A DNA stretch of 64,000 nt from Ruegeria sp. AD91A (GCF_003443535.1 NZ_CP031946.1:62001-126000); one strand, 5' to 3'. Counted from the first letter of the stretch, positions 52,696 through 62,025 are shown. The notes: generated by a model not told the origin, from the letters alone. Made by a program: numbers and translations.

Positions 52696-53613
52696 ATGAA
52701 CCCGATTTTCAAGTTTGAGGGGATCTATACCCCTGTGGTCACGCCTTATCACGACGATGGCAGCGTGAATTGGGACGCCTTGTCCGACGTGATCGAATAC
52801 CTGATCGAGAATGGCGTGCATGGCCTGATCTCGGGTGGTTCGACCGGCGAGAACTATGCCCAGACTGTGGAAGAACGGCTGGAACTGGCCAGATTCACGC
52901 ATGAGCAGTTGAAGGGCCGGTTGCCATTGGTGGTTGGCACAGGCGCGATGCTGACGCCGGATTCTATTGCTCTGGCTTCGGGCGCACGTAAGATCGGCGC
53001 AGACGCAATCCTGCTGGCCAGTCCGCCATATTCAGTGCCAACCGACCGCGAGAATGCGTTGAACGCGCTGGCTATCGACAGGGCCGCCGATCTGCCTGTG
53101 ATGCTGTACAACTACCCGCACCGCACCGGTACGATGATGGGCGAAGAGTTCCTTGACCGTGTGGGCCGCAGCCGGAATTTCTGCGGCATCAAGGAAAGCT
53201 CGGGCGATATCAACCGGGTGCATTTGCTGGCCCGCGACTATCCACATATCCAACTTGGTTGCGGTATGGATGATCAGGCGCTCGAGTTCTTTGCCTGGGG
53301 CGCGCCGTTCTGGGTGTGCGGCGGGTCGAACTTCCTGCCTGCTGAACACGTGGCTCTGTATCGGGCCTGCGTGCTTGAAGGCAATTTCGCGAAAGGTCGC
53401 CGGATCATGTCCGCGATGATGCCGCTGATGCGGGTGCTGGAACAGGGTGGAAAGTTCATCCAGACCATCAAGCATGGCGTTACCATGAACGGGATCGACG
53501 CGGGCGCGATGCGGCCTCCGCTAAAAGGTCTGAACAAGGATGACAAGCGCGCGCTGGAACAGGTGACCCGTGTGCTCAAGAAGACAATCGCTGACATTGT
53601 GGCTGAGGGGTGA
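52696..53613 (+). CDS. Dihydrodipicolinate synthase family lyase/deaminase
   Basis: 305 residues from ATG 52696 with GAGG before it. The fold is a (beta/alpha)8 barrel: GGSTGENYAQTVEERLEL (pyruvate-carboxylate binding), YNYPHRTGTM (Tyr of the triad) and GIKESSGD, whose Lys forms the Schiff base. Members include KDG aldolases, dihydrodipicolinate synthase and 1-pyrroline-4-hydroxy-2-carboxylate deaminase. The aldehyde dehydrogenase and FAD oxidase that follow fit the last, a hydroxyproline step, but the evidence is contextual. Confidence 0.87.
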   Translation: MNPIFKFEGIYTPVVTPYHDDGSVNWDALSDVIEYLIENGVHGLISGGSTGENYAQTVEERLELARFTHEQLKGRLPLVVGTGAMLTPDSIALASGARKIGADAILLASPPYSVPTDRENALNALAIDRAADLPVMLYNYPHRTGTMMGEEFLDRVGRSRNFCGIKESSGDINRVHLLARDYPHIQLGCGMDDQALEFFAWGAPFWVCGGSNFLPAEHVALYRACVLEGNFAKGRRIMSAMMPLMRVLEQGGKFIQTIKHGVTMNGIDAGAMRPPLKGLNKDDKRALEQVTRVLKKTIADIVAEG

Positions 53614-53618
53614 GAGAT

Positions 53619-55115
53619 ATGGATCTGCTGACACAGGACGAATACAAATCCATCGCCGCAGGCCTGAACCTGCCGACCGGGGCGTTCATCGACGGGGCAT
53701 TCCGCCCGTCGATCACGGGTGAAACCTTTGAGACAGTGAACCCGGCTACGGGCGGCAAGCTGGCGGATATCGCATCCTGCGGTGCAGCGGATGTCGACTT
53801 TGCGGTCGAAAAGGCGCGTGAAGCGTTTGACGATGGGCGCTGGAGCAAAATGCACCCGTCCGAGCGTAAGGATGTGCTGATCCGGCTCTGCAAGTTGATG
53901 ACCCGCAACGCCCGTGAACTGGCGGTGATGGAAAGTAACGACAGCGGTAAGACCATCTATGACTGCGAAACCGTGGACGTGCCCGAAACCATCCACTGTC
54001 TGAAATGGCATGCTGAAGCGATCGACAAGATTTACGATCAGGTCTCACCAGCCAGTGACGACCATATCGCCATGGTCGTGCGTGAACCCATTGGCGTTGT
54101 AGGGTTGGTCCTGCCGTGGAACTTCCCACTGCTGATGCTGGCGTGGAAGATCGGACCTGCCTTGGCGGCGGGTTGTTCAGTGGTTGTGAAACCCGCGGCT
54201 GAAACCACGCTGACCGCGCTGCGCCTAGCCGAACTGGCAATGGAGGCTGGCCTTCCCCGCGGCGTACTGAACATCGTACCGGGCGGAGGGGCCGATGTGG
54301 GCGAACCCATCGGGCGGCACATGGATATCGACATGGTTTCCTTCACCGGCTCGACGGTGACGGGCAAGCGGTTCCTGACCTATTCGGCGGAAAGCAACGC
54401 CAAGGAGGTGGTGCTTGAGATGGGCGGCAAGAACCCCGCCATCGTCATGGACGACGCCGAAAACCTCGACCGGGTGGCGGCGCATGTGGTGAATGGTGCG
54501 TTCTGGAACATGGGCGAGAACTGCTCGGCCTCGTCGCGCCTGATCGTGCATAAAGACGTGAAAGCCGAACTGCTGAAACGCATCGCGCATCACGCCAAAC
54601 AGTGGAACATCGGTGACCCGCTGGACCCTGAAACCCGCATGGGCGCGCTGGTCAGCGAAGGGCATTACAACAAGGTCTGCAGATACCTCGATCAGGCTGA
54701 AAACGTGGTGATCGGCGGCAAGGCGGACAAGGGGTTTGTCGAGGCTACCGTCGTCGAAGTGCCGGGCAATGACACCGTGCTGGCCCGAGAGGAGATCTTT
54801 GGCCCGGTCCTGTCCGTAATTGAAGTCTCGGGCTTTGACGAAGCGATCAGGATTGCCAATGACACTGACTACGGCTTGTGTGCCTCGATCTTCACCGCCA
54901 ACGCCAAGCGGGCCATTCGCGGTGCGCGAGCCATTCGGGCAGGGACTGTTACGGTAAACAGTTTCGGCGAAGGCGACATCACCACGCCGTTTGGCGGCTA
55001 CAAGCAATCGGGCTTTGGCGGTCGCGACAATTCGATCCATGCGCATGATCAGTACACCCAGCTGAAAACCATCTGGATTGATCTTTCCGACGACGCCGAC
55101 GAGGCCGTGGATTGA
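53619..55115 (+). CDS. NAD(P)-dependent aldehyde dehydrogenase
   Basis: 498 residues from ATG 53619; a GTG nine bases earlier is the alternative. Catalytic Glu lies in LEMGGKNPAIV and catalytic Cys in NMGENCSASSRL, with cofactor site FTGSTVTGKRF and REEIFGPVLSV. It is close to PuuC/gamma-aminobutyraldehyde and ketoglutarate-semialdehyde dehydrogenases. Its gene lies 5 bp past the DHDPS-family stop and overlaps the next start by four bases. In hydroxyproline breakdown, the DHDPS-like deaminase makes 2-oxoglutarate semialdehyde, which an enzyme like this oxidises. Confidence 0.9.
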   Translation: MDLLTQDEYKSIAAGLNLPTGAFIDGAFRPSITGETFETVNPATGGKLADIASCGAADVDFAVEKAREAFDDGRWSKMHPSERKDVLIRLCKLMTRNARELAVMESNDSGKTIYDCETVDVPETIHCLKWHAEAIDKIYDQVSPASDDHIAMVVREPIGVVGLVLPWNFPLLMLAWKIGPALAAGCSVVVKPAAETTLTALRLAELAMEAGLPRGVLNIVPGGGADVGEPIGRHMDIDMVSFTGSTVTGKRFLTYSAESNAKEVVLEMGGKNPAIVMDDAENLDRVAAHVVNGAFWNMGENCSASSRLIVHKDVKAELLKRIAHHAKQWNIGDPLDPETRMGALVSEGHYNKVCRYLDQAENVVIGGKADKGFVEATVVEVPGNDTVLAREEIFGPVLSVIEVSGFDEAIRIANDTDYGLCASIFTANAKRAIRGARAIRAGTVTVNSFGEGDITTPFGGYKQSGFGGRDNSIHAHDQYTQLKTIWIDLSDDADEAVD

Positions 55116-56452
55116 CGCGCTTTGAGGCCAAAAGACTGCCCCGGCAGACGGGCCCGGCGGGATGGAATGCCATCCTGCCGCCCCAGGAGCCCCTGCCAGA
55201 GCTCGAACAGAACCTGACCGCCGACGTCACCATTGTCGGTGGTGGGTTTGCCGGGCTGACGACGGCGCGGCGGTTGCAACAGCTGGACCCCTCGTCGAAG
55301 ATCGCCCTGTTGGAAGCGGGTAGATTTGCGGATGGTTCGGCGGGGCGGAACTCGGGGTTCATGATCGACCTGCCGCATGATCTGGCCTCGGACAACTACG
55401 CAGGCGATGGGTTGGAAGCGGACCGCGCCGCCATTGCACTGAACCGTAAGGCCATCGCATTCGCAACCGAGGTTGCCGCCGATTGCGACCTGCCGCAAGA
55501 GATGTTCGACCCTTGCGGCAAACACAATGCAGCCGCCACAAAGGCAGGAGACGCCCATAACCGCGCCTTTGCCGGGCATCTGACCAAACTGGGTGAGCCG
55601 CATACGCTGTATGACCAAAAGCAGATGCAAGAGATCACGGGCAGCCCGCATTATGTTTCGGGGCTTTTTGCTCCGGGGACGGTCATGATCCAGCCGGCAG
55701 CTTATGTGCGGGCGCTTTCGAACCGCCTGGCCGGCCAGATAGACGTGTTTGAAAACTCTCCTGTCACCAGCTTTGAAAAGCAGGGCACAGGCTGGATCGT
55801 CAGCACCGACAAGGCCAGGGTCAGCACCGGGCGGATCATCCTGGCCAACAATGGCCATCTGGAAAGCTTCGGGTTCTACCAGAGGCAGTTGATGCATATC
55901 TGCCTCTACGCCTCGATCACGGCCCCGCTGACCGAGGCGCAGATCAAGACACTGGGCGGACAACCGCGCTGGTCGGTGACCCCGGCGGATCCGATGGGCA
56001 CCTCGGTCCGGCGCATTTCGGGCAGCTACGGGGATCGCATTCTGATCCGTACCGGATCCAGTTTTCACCCGACGATCGAAACCAGCCGGATGCGGTTGCG
56101 CAATGCCGGCTGGGTGCATGACCGCAAGTTCCGGGAACGCTTTCCACATCTGTCGGACGTGCAGATGAAACATCGCTGGGCCGGGATGCTGTGCCTCAGC
56201 CGCAACGGATCCGCGGCGTTTGGCGAATTGGAGGAGGGCGTGTTCTCGGCCTGCTGTCAGAATGGCCTGGGCATCGCCCGGGGCACTTTGCAAGGCATGG
56301 GCCTCGCGGAACTGCTGATGCAGGGCGGATCAGAGATCGCGGATCACTTTCTGACGCAGCCGGACCTTCCGCGATTGCCGCCCGAGCCCTTCGCCTCGCT
56401 TGGGGCGAACAGCTATTTGATCTGGAAAGAGTGGCGATCTGGTAAAGAGTGA
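55112..56452 (+). CDS. FAD-dependent oxidoreductase (DadA/glycine-oxidase type)
   Basis: 446 residues starting at TTG 55112, which overlaps the previous stop (TTGA). The FAD motif VTIVGGGFAGLTTARRL and GSAGRNSGFMIDLPHDL mark the DAO family; the C-terminal QNGLGIARGTLQGMGLAELLM caps the FAD site. It oxidises an amine or D-amino acid, such as a D-hydroxyproline or an N-methylated amino acid. It shares its family with the frameshifted gene at 22.2 kb. Convergent with the decayed SDR. Confidence 0.88.
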   Translation: MTRFEAKRLPRQTGPAGWNAILPPQEPLPELEQNLTADVTIVGGGFAGLTTARRLQQLDPSSKIALLEAGRFADGSAGRNSGFMIDLPHDLASDNYAGDGLEADRAAIALNRKAIAFATEVAADCDLPQEMFDPCGKHNAAATKAGDAHNRAFAGHLTKLGEPHTLYDQKQMQEITGSPHYVSGLFAPGTVMIQPAAYVRALSNRLAGQIDVFENSPVTSFEKQGTGWIVSTDKARVSTGRIILANNGHLESFGFYQRQLMHICLYASITAPLTEAQIKTLGGQPRWSVTPADPMGTSVRRISGSYGDRILIRTGSSFHPTIETSRMRLRNAGWVHDRKFRERFPHLSDVQMKHRWAGMLCLSRNGSAAFGELEEGVFSACCQNGLGIARGTLQGMGLAELLMQGGSEIADHFLTQPDLPRLPPEPFASLGANSYLIWKEWRSGKE

Positions 56453-56454
56453 GG

Positions 56455-57244
56455 TCAAGGCAAGCTCAGCTTGGCCATGCGTCCACCATCTATCGTAAAG
56501 ACCTGCCCGGTGATGAAACCCGCATCCCCAGACGCCAGAAACGCGACGAGCGCGGCAACTTCTTCAGGCCGCCCTGTTCGGGCCACCGGGTGGATCTTGG
56601 CGATGTCGCGACGGAACGCGGACGGGTCGGACATGGATTCGATGAAATCCTCGTTCAACTCGGTATCGATCCATCCCGGCGCAACGGCGTTACAGCGGAT
56701 ACCCCCGGCCCCGTGATCCACGGCAACGGCGCGGGTCAGGCCGTGCAACCCTGCCTTTGAAGTGCAATAGGCGGTGTGACCGGGATTGCTGCCCAAGCCT
56801 TCGATGGATCCGATGTTGACGATCGTGCCCTTGGTGTCGCGCAGATACGGCAGCGCAGCTTTGATCATCAGGAGCGGGGTGGTCAGGTTCACCGTCAGAG
56901 TGCGGTGCCAGTCCTCAAGACTCATCCCCTCGACCGAGGCTTCCTGCATCATGCCGGCGTTGTTGACCAGCACGTCAAGACGCCCGGCCTGGTCAGTCAC
57001 TTTGCTGACCACCTGCGCGTGGCTGTCGGTAAGGGTGAAATCCGCAACGACGCCGTAGAATTCCGTGTCTTGGCCACGTTGGGCAGTGAAGTCATGCGCC
57101 CCTTCGTCCTGCAAACGTTGGGCGATGGCCCGGCCAATGCCGCTGCGCCCACCCGTGCCCCCGCATTGTGCGGGCGTTGAACGATTGACGCCCCGATGCC
57201 ACCGGTTGCACCAGTGACCAAAGCCGATTTTCCATTCAGGTTCA
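56455..57244 (-). pseudogene. SDR-family gene, frameshifted with a doubled cofactor motif
   Basis: From ATG 57244 the frame reads [19 protein letters not shown], a good SDR start. The body of the protein ([56 protein letters not shown]) lies in another frame from about 57150 to 56455. So two separate glycine-rich nucleotide motifs, one per frame, sit about 60 bp apart. The downstream frame has no start before the second motif except a TTG at 57114, after it. This looks like a recombined or frameshifted SDR, and the active-site residues (YCTSK) are otherwise intact. Its start overlaps the decayed upstream gene by ATGA. Confidence 0.8.
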
Positions 57245-57567
57245 TGAGGTCATCCATTGCTGGACCGATGCGACAGGTGCTCCGATCAGGCCTTCAACAG
57301 GAACCACGCCCAGCCCCGGCCCGATTGGCAGTTCGATATGCCCGCCTTTGATTTGGATAGCGTTTTCGGGATCGTAGTTGCCTTCGATATATATGGCGAA
57401 GCCAGCCAGACACCTTCCAGCAGGTCGGGCCGAACGGTTGCACCGTTATCAGCGACGGTTTTGACCAGCGTGAAATCCAGCGCCCGGACCTTGGCATTGG
57501 CCATGGTTTAGGGTCCGTTTTTGACCGGCAGGTCGTGGCTGTGGATGTGCAGTTCGGCAATCTTCAT
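57241..57567 (-). pseudogene. HpbD-like enolase-superfamily epimerase, internally deleted remnant
   Basis: ATG 57567 opens MKIAELHIHSHDLPVKNGP, the start of proline-betaine/hydroxyproline-betaine epimerases. Then TAA stands where TAT (Tyr) is expected; the frame continues [24 protein letters not shown] and jumps directly to [15 protein letters not shown], which belongs near the C terminus. About 270-290 codons of the barrel are missing. An extra AT in a TATATAT run then shifts the frame to [20 protein letters not shown] and [20 protein letters not shown]. Three lesions (nonsense, deletion, 2-base insertion) show it is dead. Identification is from memory of the family. Confidence 0.75.
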
Positions 57568-57588
57568 CTTGTGTACTTGTCCTCACCG

Positions 57589-57622
57589 AAAAAAAACGGC
57601 CCACCCGAAATGCGGGCGGGCC
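57589..57622 (-). terminator. Intrinsic terminator of the MttB-like gene
   Basis: On the minus strand GGCCCGCCCG-CATTT-CGGGTGGGCC (one G.U) is followed by G and eight T. It lies 18 bp past the stop and separates this transcript from the decayed epimerase. Confidence 0.92.
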
Positions 57623-57639
57623 AGTAAGGGGAGTGTATA

Positions 57640-59187
57640 TCAGTATGTCTGGTTCAACTCATCCGCCGCCGGGATTTCCCTTTCACGGCGGGCGATATAG
57701 TCCAGAAGCGCTTCGTTCCTGGATTCGTCCAGTTTGGGTTCTTGGTATTCGGCCAGCAATTTCCGTGCATGTTTCAGGGCGCGTTCAGTGATTTCAATTT
57801 CACCTTCGGCGACCCATTGTTCGATCGAGTTGTTGTCGAACAGTTCCGGCATGAAGAACGCGGTCTGGAAGTTGTCCTGTGTGTGCGGATGACCCAGATA
57901 ATGCCCGCCGGGCCCCACATCCGGAATCGCTGCCAAAGCCTCATCGAAGTCGTGCCATTTCGGCCCTTCAGCCATGCGGTAAGCCATCGCGCATTGTTCC
58001 GCATCCACGACGAACTTGGCGACCGAGCAATGCATGCCAGCCTCGTTCCAGCCTGCCGAATGCCAGATATAATTGGCCCCGGCGTGAATGACCGCGCTCA
58101 GCGTCGTGGCGGATTCGTAGCCTGCCTGCGCGTCAAAGGTCTTGGCCCCGCCCAGCGTGTTCGAGGTGCGCCACGGAACATCGTAAAAGCGCGCCATCTG
58201 ACCGATCATGAAGTTCATCAGGCTGATCTCGGGCGTGCCGGCCATGGGTGCTCCGGATTTCATCGAAACGGTCGACAGGTAATGCCCCCAGATCGCAGGG
58301 CAGCCCTTGCGGATCACCTGCGTATAGGCCAGCGCCGACAGCGCCTCGGCAGTCAGCTGTGCCACGGTCGTGGGCACCGATGCCGGGGTGTTCGCGCCAC
58401 CCAGAACAAAGGGCGAGCACAGAACCGGCTGATTGCGGCGGCAGAAGGCCCGCATCGCACCCAGCATGGTTTCGTCCCAGACCAGCGGGCTGTTGCCGTT
58501 GCAGTTGCCGGTGGTGACCGGATGATTGTCAATGAAACCTTCACCGAACAGGATATCGCACATATCCATCACATCCTCGGCGTTCCTGGGCGAGGTGGTC
58601 ATACCCATGAAGGTCTTGTCCGAATATTTCATCGACGAATAGGTGATGCGCAGATGCCGCTGGCTGATCGGGTGATCATAGGGCTCGACAATGTGATGGG
58701 CCGAGCTGTGCAGCGCGGGCATCATGTGCGATAGCTTGTGGAACATCGCCAGATCATCCAGCGTCGGGTTGCGGCGCACATCGTCCAGATCGCGTAGGAA
58801 TGGCGCCCCGGTCATCGGTACGAAGATCGCGTGCTTGCCCCCCAGCGCCAGGTTCTTTTTCGGATCGCGCGCGTGATAGGTGAACTGCGCCGGAATGCTC
58901 GAGATTAGGTCGCGCACCATGTGGCGATCCAGAAAAACCAGCTCTCCATCAACCTTGGCTCCGGCTTTTTTCCAGTCTTCCAGCGCGACGGGGTCGCGGA
59001 ACTGAACACCGACGTTCTCCAGAATGTCCATCGCCGCATTGTCGATGCGCTCAACCTGGGTCGCGTCCATGACCTCGCACAGCGGGATGCCTCGGGTCAG
59101 GCCCGGCAGCATGTCAAAGTTCGGAGCGGAGCGTTTGGCACGGCGGGCAGAACGTCCGCCGGAACGCGTGGCAGTGCGAGTGGTCAA
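57640..59187 (-). CDS. MttB-family (trimethylamine/betaine) methyltransferase, non-pyrrolysine
   Basis: 515 residues from TTG 59187, eight bases after GGAGG. An in-frame ATG at 59292 lies before this and would add 35 poorly conserved residues. The family opening LPGLTRGIPLCEVMDATQVERI, the barrel and VTTGNCNGNSPLVWDETM are typical. No in-frame amber codon occurs, so it is a non-pyrrolysine MttB-like enzyme. Relatives demethylate glycine betaine, proline betaine or carnitine and pass the methyl to a corrinoid protein. No corrinoid protein or MtgA is in the window. Divergent from the BVMO gene with a CRP/FNR-type site between. Confidence 0.87.
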   Translation of the reverse strand: MTTRTATRSGGRSARRAKRSAPNFDMLPGLTRGIPLCEVMDATQVERIDNAAMDILENVGVQFRDPVALEDWKKAGAKVDGELVFLDRHMVRDLISSIPAQFTYHARDPKKNLALGGKHAIFVPMTGAPFLRDLDDVRRNPTLDDLAMFHKLSHMMPALHSSAHHIVEPYDHPISQRHLRITYSSMKYSDKTFMGMTTSPRNAEDVMDMCDILFGEGFIDNHPVTTGNCNGNSPLVWDETMLGAMRAFCRRNQPVLCSPFVLGGANTPASVPTTVAQLTAEALSALAYTQVIRKGCPAIWGHYLSTVSMKSGAPMAGTPEISLMNFMIGQMARFYDVPWRTSNTLGGAKTFDAQAGYESATTLSAVIHAGANYIWHSAGWNEAGMHCSVAKFVVDAEQCAMAYRMAEGPKWHDFDEALAAIPDVGPGGHYLGHPHTQDNFQTAFFMPELFDNNSIEQWVAEGEIEITERALKHARKLLAEYQEPKLDESRNEALLDYIARREREIPAADELNQTY

Positions 59188-59338
59188 GGGGCAATCCTCC
59201 AATTTTGAAACAAACTGACGGATTCGCGGCGCGCCCACCTCTCTGATTGCGATATGTGCTTGCAAGAAGCGACAAAGGTTAAGCCAATCCATTTTTTCAT
59301 CCTTTTGTAACGAAAGGACGCCCGGTCATTTTCCCCTG

Positions 59339-59354
59339 TGTGACCTACTTCACA
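59339..59354. promoter_or_regulatory. CRP/FNR-type site in the MttB/BVMO divergent promoter
   Basis: TGTGA-CCTACT-TCACA matches the CRP-family consensus TGTGA-N6-TCACA exactly, 62 bp before the monooxygenase start and 152 bp before the methyltransferase start. It is a likely site for a CRP/FNR-family regulator. Confidence 0.65.
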
Positions 59355-59416
59355 GCCAATCAAGTGCATACATCTGCAACAGATAAACGTAAGGTTGATT
59401 CTGAAGGCACTCACTC

Positions 59417-60889
59417 ATGCACCACAAAACAGAGATGCTGATCGTCGGCGCCGGGTTTGCCGGGCTGACGATGGCGCTTGAGGCCCGCAAACGCGGTATC
59501 AAGGATATCGCGATTTTGGAAAAGGCCGATGATATCGGGGGGACATGGCGCGAAAACACCTATCCCGGTGTCGCCTGTGATGTGCCATCGCATCTGTATT
59601 CCATGGCGACCCACCTCAACCCGCATTGGAGCCGCGCGTATGCCGGTGGCGCAGAAATACAGGCTTATCTGCAAAAGGTCGCGCGTCAGGAAGGGTTGTA
59701 TGACCTGTGCCACTTCGGGCAGGAGCTGAAATCGGCCAGGTGGGATGGAACGCGCTGGCAAGTTGAAACGATGGATGGTCAGCACTGGTCGGCCCGGTTT
59801 CTGGTCTCGGCCATTGGTGCACTTCATTATCCCAGCATTCCGGAAATCCCCGGCGCAGACAGGTTTCCCGGCCCCAGTTTCCACTCCGCCGAATGGAATC
59901 ACGATGTCGATCTGACCGGCAAGAGCGTTGCGGTCGTCGGTACCGGGGCGTCCGCTGTTCAGTTTGTACCCGAAATCGCCGGAATTGCAGGTCACGTCAC
60001 GATCTTTCAGCGCAGTGCGCCTTACGTGATGCCGCGCCCGGACGGCCCGATTGCGCCCTGGGTGCGCAGCCTTTACGCCCGGTTTCCCATTTTGCCGCGC
60101 ATTCGGCGCAAGTTGATATTCATGATCTTCGAATTTCGCCACCGCGTGTTTCGCGGTGAGGAACGTGCGGTGAATTTTGCCTTGAAAATGTGGCGAAAGG
60201 CATTGGAGCGCGCCATCACCGATCCGGCCGAACAACGGGTTCTGACCCCCGACTACCGGATCGGCTGCAAACGAATCCTGAGCTCGAACGATTGGTACCC
60301 GACCCTGGCCCGCGACAATGTCAGCGTTGTTCCGAAAGGCGTCGCCCGAATTGAAGGTGACACAGTCATCGCGGCGGATGGCACCCAGACCAAGGCGGAT
60401 GCCTTGATCTGGGGCACGGGGTTTCACGTAACCGACGTGGTCGAGCGTCTGGACATCACCGGCACAGACGGGCTGACGTTGCGCTCAGCCTGGTCGGATG
60501 GCATGTGCGCGCATCTGGGTACCGCAATTGCGGGTTTCCCCAATTTCTTCCTCCTTCTGGGGCCGCATACCGGGCTGGGGCATAACTCGGTCGTGCTGAT
60601 GATCGAGGCCCAGGTTGGCCATATTGGCCGGGTCCTGAGCGAGATGCAGCACAAGGGTCTGTCCGCGATTACTCCTGACGCAGCCAGACAGGCGGCGTTC
60701 ACACGGGAAATGCACGACCGCCACTCGGACGGCGTCTGGCAGGCCGGGGGCTGTTCATCGTGGTACATGGATGCGGAAGGGCGGAACACGACCCTTTGGC
60801 CCGGCACGGTTGCCGAGTTCCAGAAACGCATGGCACAATCGGGGTTGGAACAATACAGACCCGCCGCCCTTGGCAATGGAGAAAGTTGA
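59417..60889 (+). CDS. Baeyer-Villiger-type flavin monooxygenase
   Basis: 490 residues. FAD site VGAGFAGLTMALEARKRG; GGTWRENTYPGVACDVPSHLYS typical of the class; BVMO fingerprint FPGPSFHSAEWN (FxGxxxHxxxW); NADPH site VVGTGASAVQFVPE. It inserts oxygen beside a ketone, making an ester or lactone. The next gene (an alpha/beta hydrolase) begins at the base after the stop, so product hydrolysis follows. The substrate is unknown; cyclic ketones, steroids or terpenoids are the usual ones. Confidence 0.9.
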   Translation: MHHKTEMLIVGAGFAGLTMALEARKRGIKDIAILEKADDIGGTWRENTYPGVACDVPSHLYSMATHLNPHWSRAYAGGAEIQAYLQKVARQEGLYDLCHFGQELKSARWDGTRWQVETMDGQHWSARFLVSAIGALHYPSIPEIPGADRFPGPSFHSAEWNHDVDLTGKSVAVVGTGASAVQFVPEIAGIAGHVTIFQRSAPYVMPRPDGPIAPWVRSLYARFPILPRIRRKLIFMIFEFRHRVFRGEERAVNFALKMWRKALERAITDPAEQRVLTPDYRIGCKRILSSNDWYPTLARDNVSVVPKGVARIEGDTVIAADGTQTKADALIWGTGFHVTDVVERLDITGTDGLTLRSAWSDGMCAHLGTAIAGFPNFFLLLGPHTGLGHNSVVLMIEAQVGHIGRVLSEMQHKGLSAITPDAARQAAFTREMHDRHSDGVWQAGGCSSWYMDAEGRNTTLWPGTVAEFQKRMAQSGLEQYRPAALGNGES

Positions 60890-61876
60890 ATGACAACTGT
60901 TCTGATCGTGATCGCCGTCTTTGCCGTGGCCCTGTTTGTCACGAACCTGTGGACCCGGAGGATAACACGCCACGGTCTTGAAACCGTGCCACAGCTGGGT
61001 CAGATCACACCCGTTCGCGGCGGCAGCATTCACTATGTGGAAAGGGGAAACCCCGACGCACAGACCGTCGTCATGATCCATGGCCTGGCCGGGCAGTTGC
61101 AGCACTTTACCTATGCGCTGGTGGATCTTCTGGCCGACGACTACCACGTTATCGCGCTGGACCGGCCGGGATGCGGGTATTCAACGCGCGATACGGCCGA
61201 GCTGGCGCAATTGCCCCACCAGGCTGGCATGATTGCTGAGTTTCTGGACAAAAAAGGCGTGGACCGGGCCGTTCTGGTCGGCCACTCGCTGGGGGGCGCG
61301 GTTTCATTGGCGATGGCACTGGACCATCCGGCCCGAATTGCCGGGCTGGCGCTGCTGGCACCGCTGACTCACAAACTGCCCGAAACCCCGGCGATCTTCA
61401 AACCGCTCGAGATCCGCTCCAAATGGCTGCGCAGTCTGATCGGCAACACGCTCGCCGTTCCTCTGGCGTCCAAAACCGCGCCGCACACGCTGGGCGCAGC
61501 GTTTGACCCGGAGACCCCGCCGGATGACTTTCTGGACCGGGCAGGCGGCGCGCTTGGCCTGCGGCCTTCGGCCTTTATCACAGCGTCTCAGGATGTTGTC
61601 GGTGTCGACACCAGCATCAACGCGCAGGTCGCACGCTATCCGGATCTGACCGTACCCGGAGGCATCTTGTATGGCCGTCAGGACGCAATACTGTCCCCGC
61701 CGCTGCATGGGCCAACAATGACCGATTTCGGACTGAGCTATGAAGAGCTGGAAGAGTTCGGTCACATGATTCCGATTACTGAGCCCGAAATCTGCGCTGC
61801 CTTCATCCGCAGGATGACGGGCGCAACCACATCCCCCCGGATGTCCTTGCAGAACAAGCCATCTGGGCACGCGTGA
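60890..61876 (+). CDS. Membrane-anchored alpha/beta hydrolase paired with the BVMO
   Basis: 328 residues. An N-terminal membrane anchor (VLIVIAVFAVALFVTNLW) is followed by the hydrolase: HGLAGQLQHF oxyanion, GHSLGGAVSLAMAL nucleophile Ser, and a late His in EEFGHMIPITEP. It starts one base after the BVMO stop. Such hydrolases open the lactone or ester made by the BVMO, yielding an alcohol and acid. The anchor is unusual for a lactonase of this kind and suggests a membrane-located, hydrophobic substrate. Confidence 0.88.
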   Translation: MTTVLIVIAVFAVALFVTNLWTRRITRHGLETVPQLGQITPVRGGSIHYVERGNPDAQTVVMIHGLAGQLQHFTYALVDLLADDYHVIALDRPGCGYSTRDTAELAQLPHQAGMIAEFLDKKGVDRAVLVGHSLGGAVSLAMALDHPARIAGLALLAPLTHKLPETPAIFKPLEIRSKWLRSLIGNTLAVPLASKTAPHTLGAAFDPETPPDDFLDRAGGALGLRPSAFITASQDVVGVDTSINAQVARYPDLTVPGGILYGRQDAILSPPLHGPTMTDFGLSYEELEEFGHMIPITEPEICAAFIRRMTGATTSPRMSLQNKPSGHA

Positions 61877-61948
61877 AAGAAATCTTCGGGCTGGTTGATT
61901 TCCCTCTTGACCCTCCCGGGCCCCTCGCTTACATCGCCTCTCACTCAA

Positions 61949-62025
61949 GGCGGAGTAGCTCAGTTGGTTAGAGCAGCGGAATCATAATCCGCGTGTCGGG
62001 GGTTCAAGTCCCTCCTCCGCTACCA
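61949..62025 (+). tRNA. tRNA-Met (CAT), elongator type
   Basis: 77 nt with encoded CCA. Acceptor GGCGGAG pairs with CTCCGCT (G1.U72), anticodon stem GCGGA/TCCGC encloses ATCATAA with CAT at 61983-61985, T arm GGGGGTTCAAGTCCCTC. It resembles the elongator tRNA-Met of alphaproteobacteria rather than the initiator or the lysidine Ile form. After it, 62026-62214 has no gene; the short minus-strand frame there merely reads through the tRNA. Confidence 0.93.
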
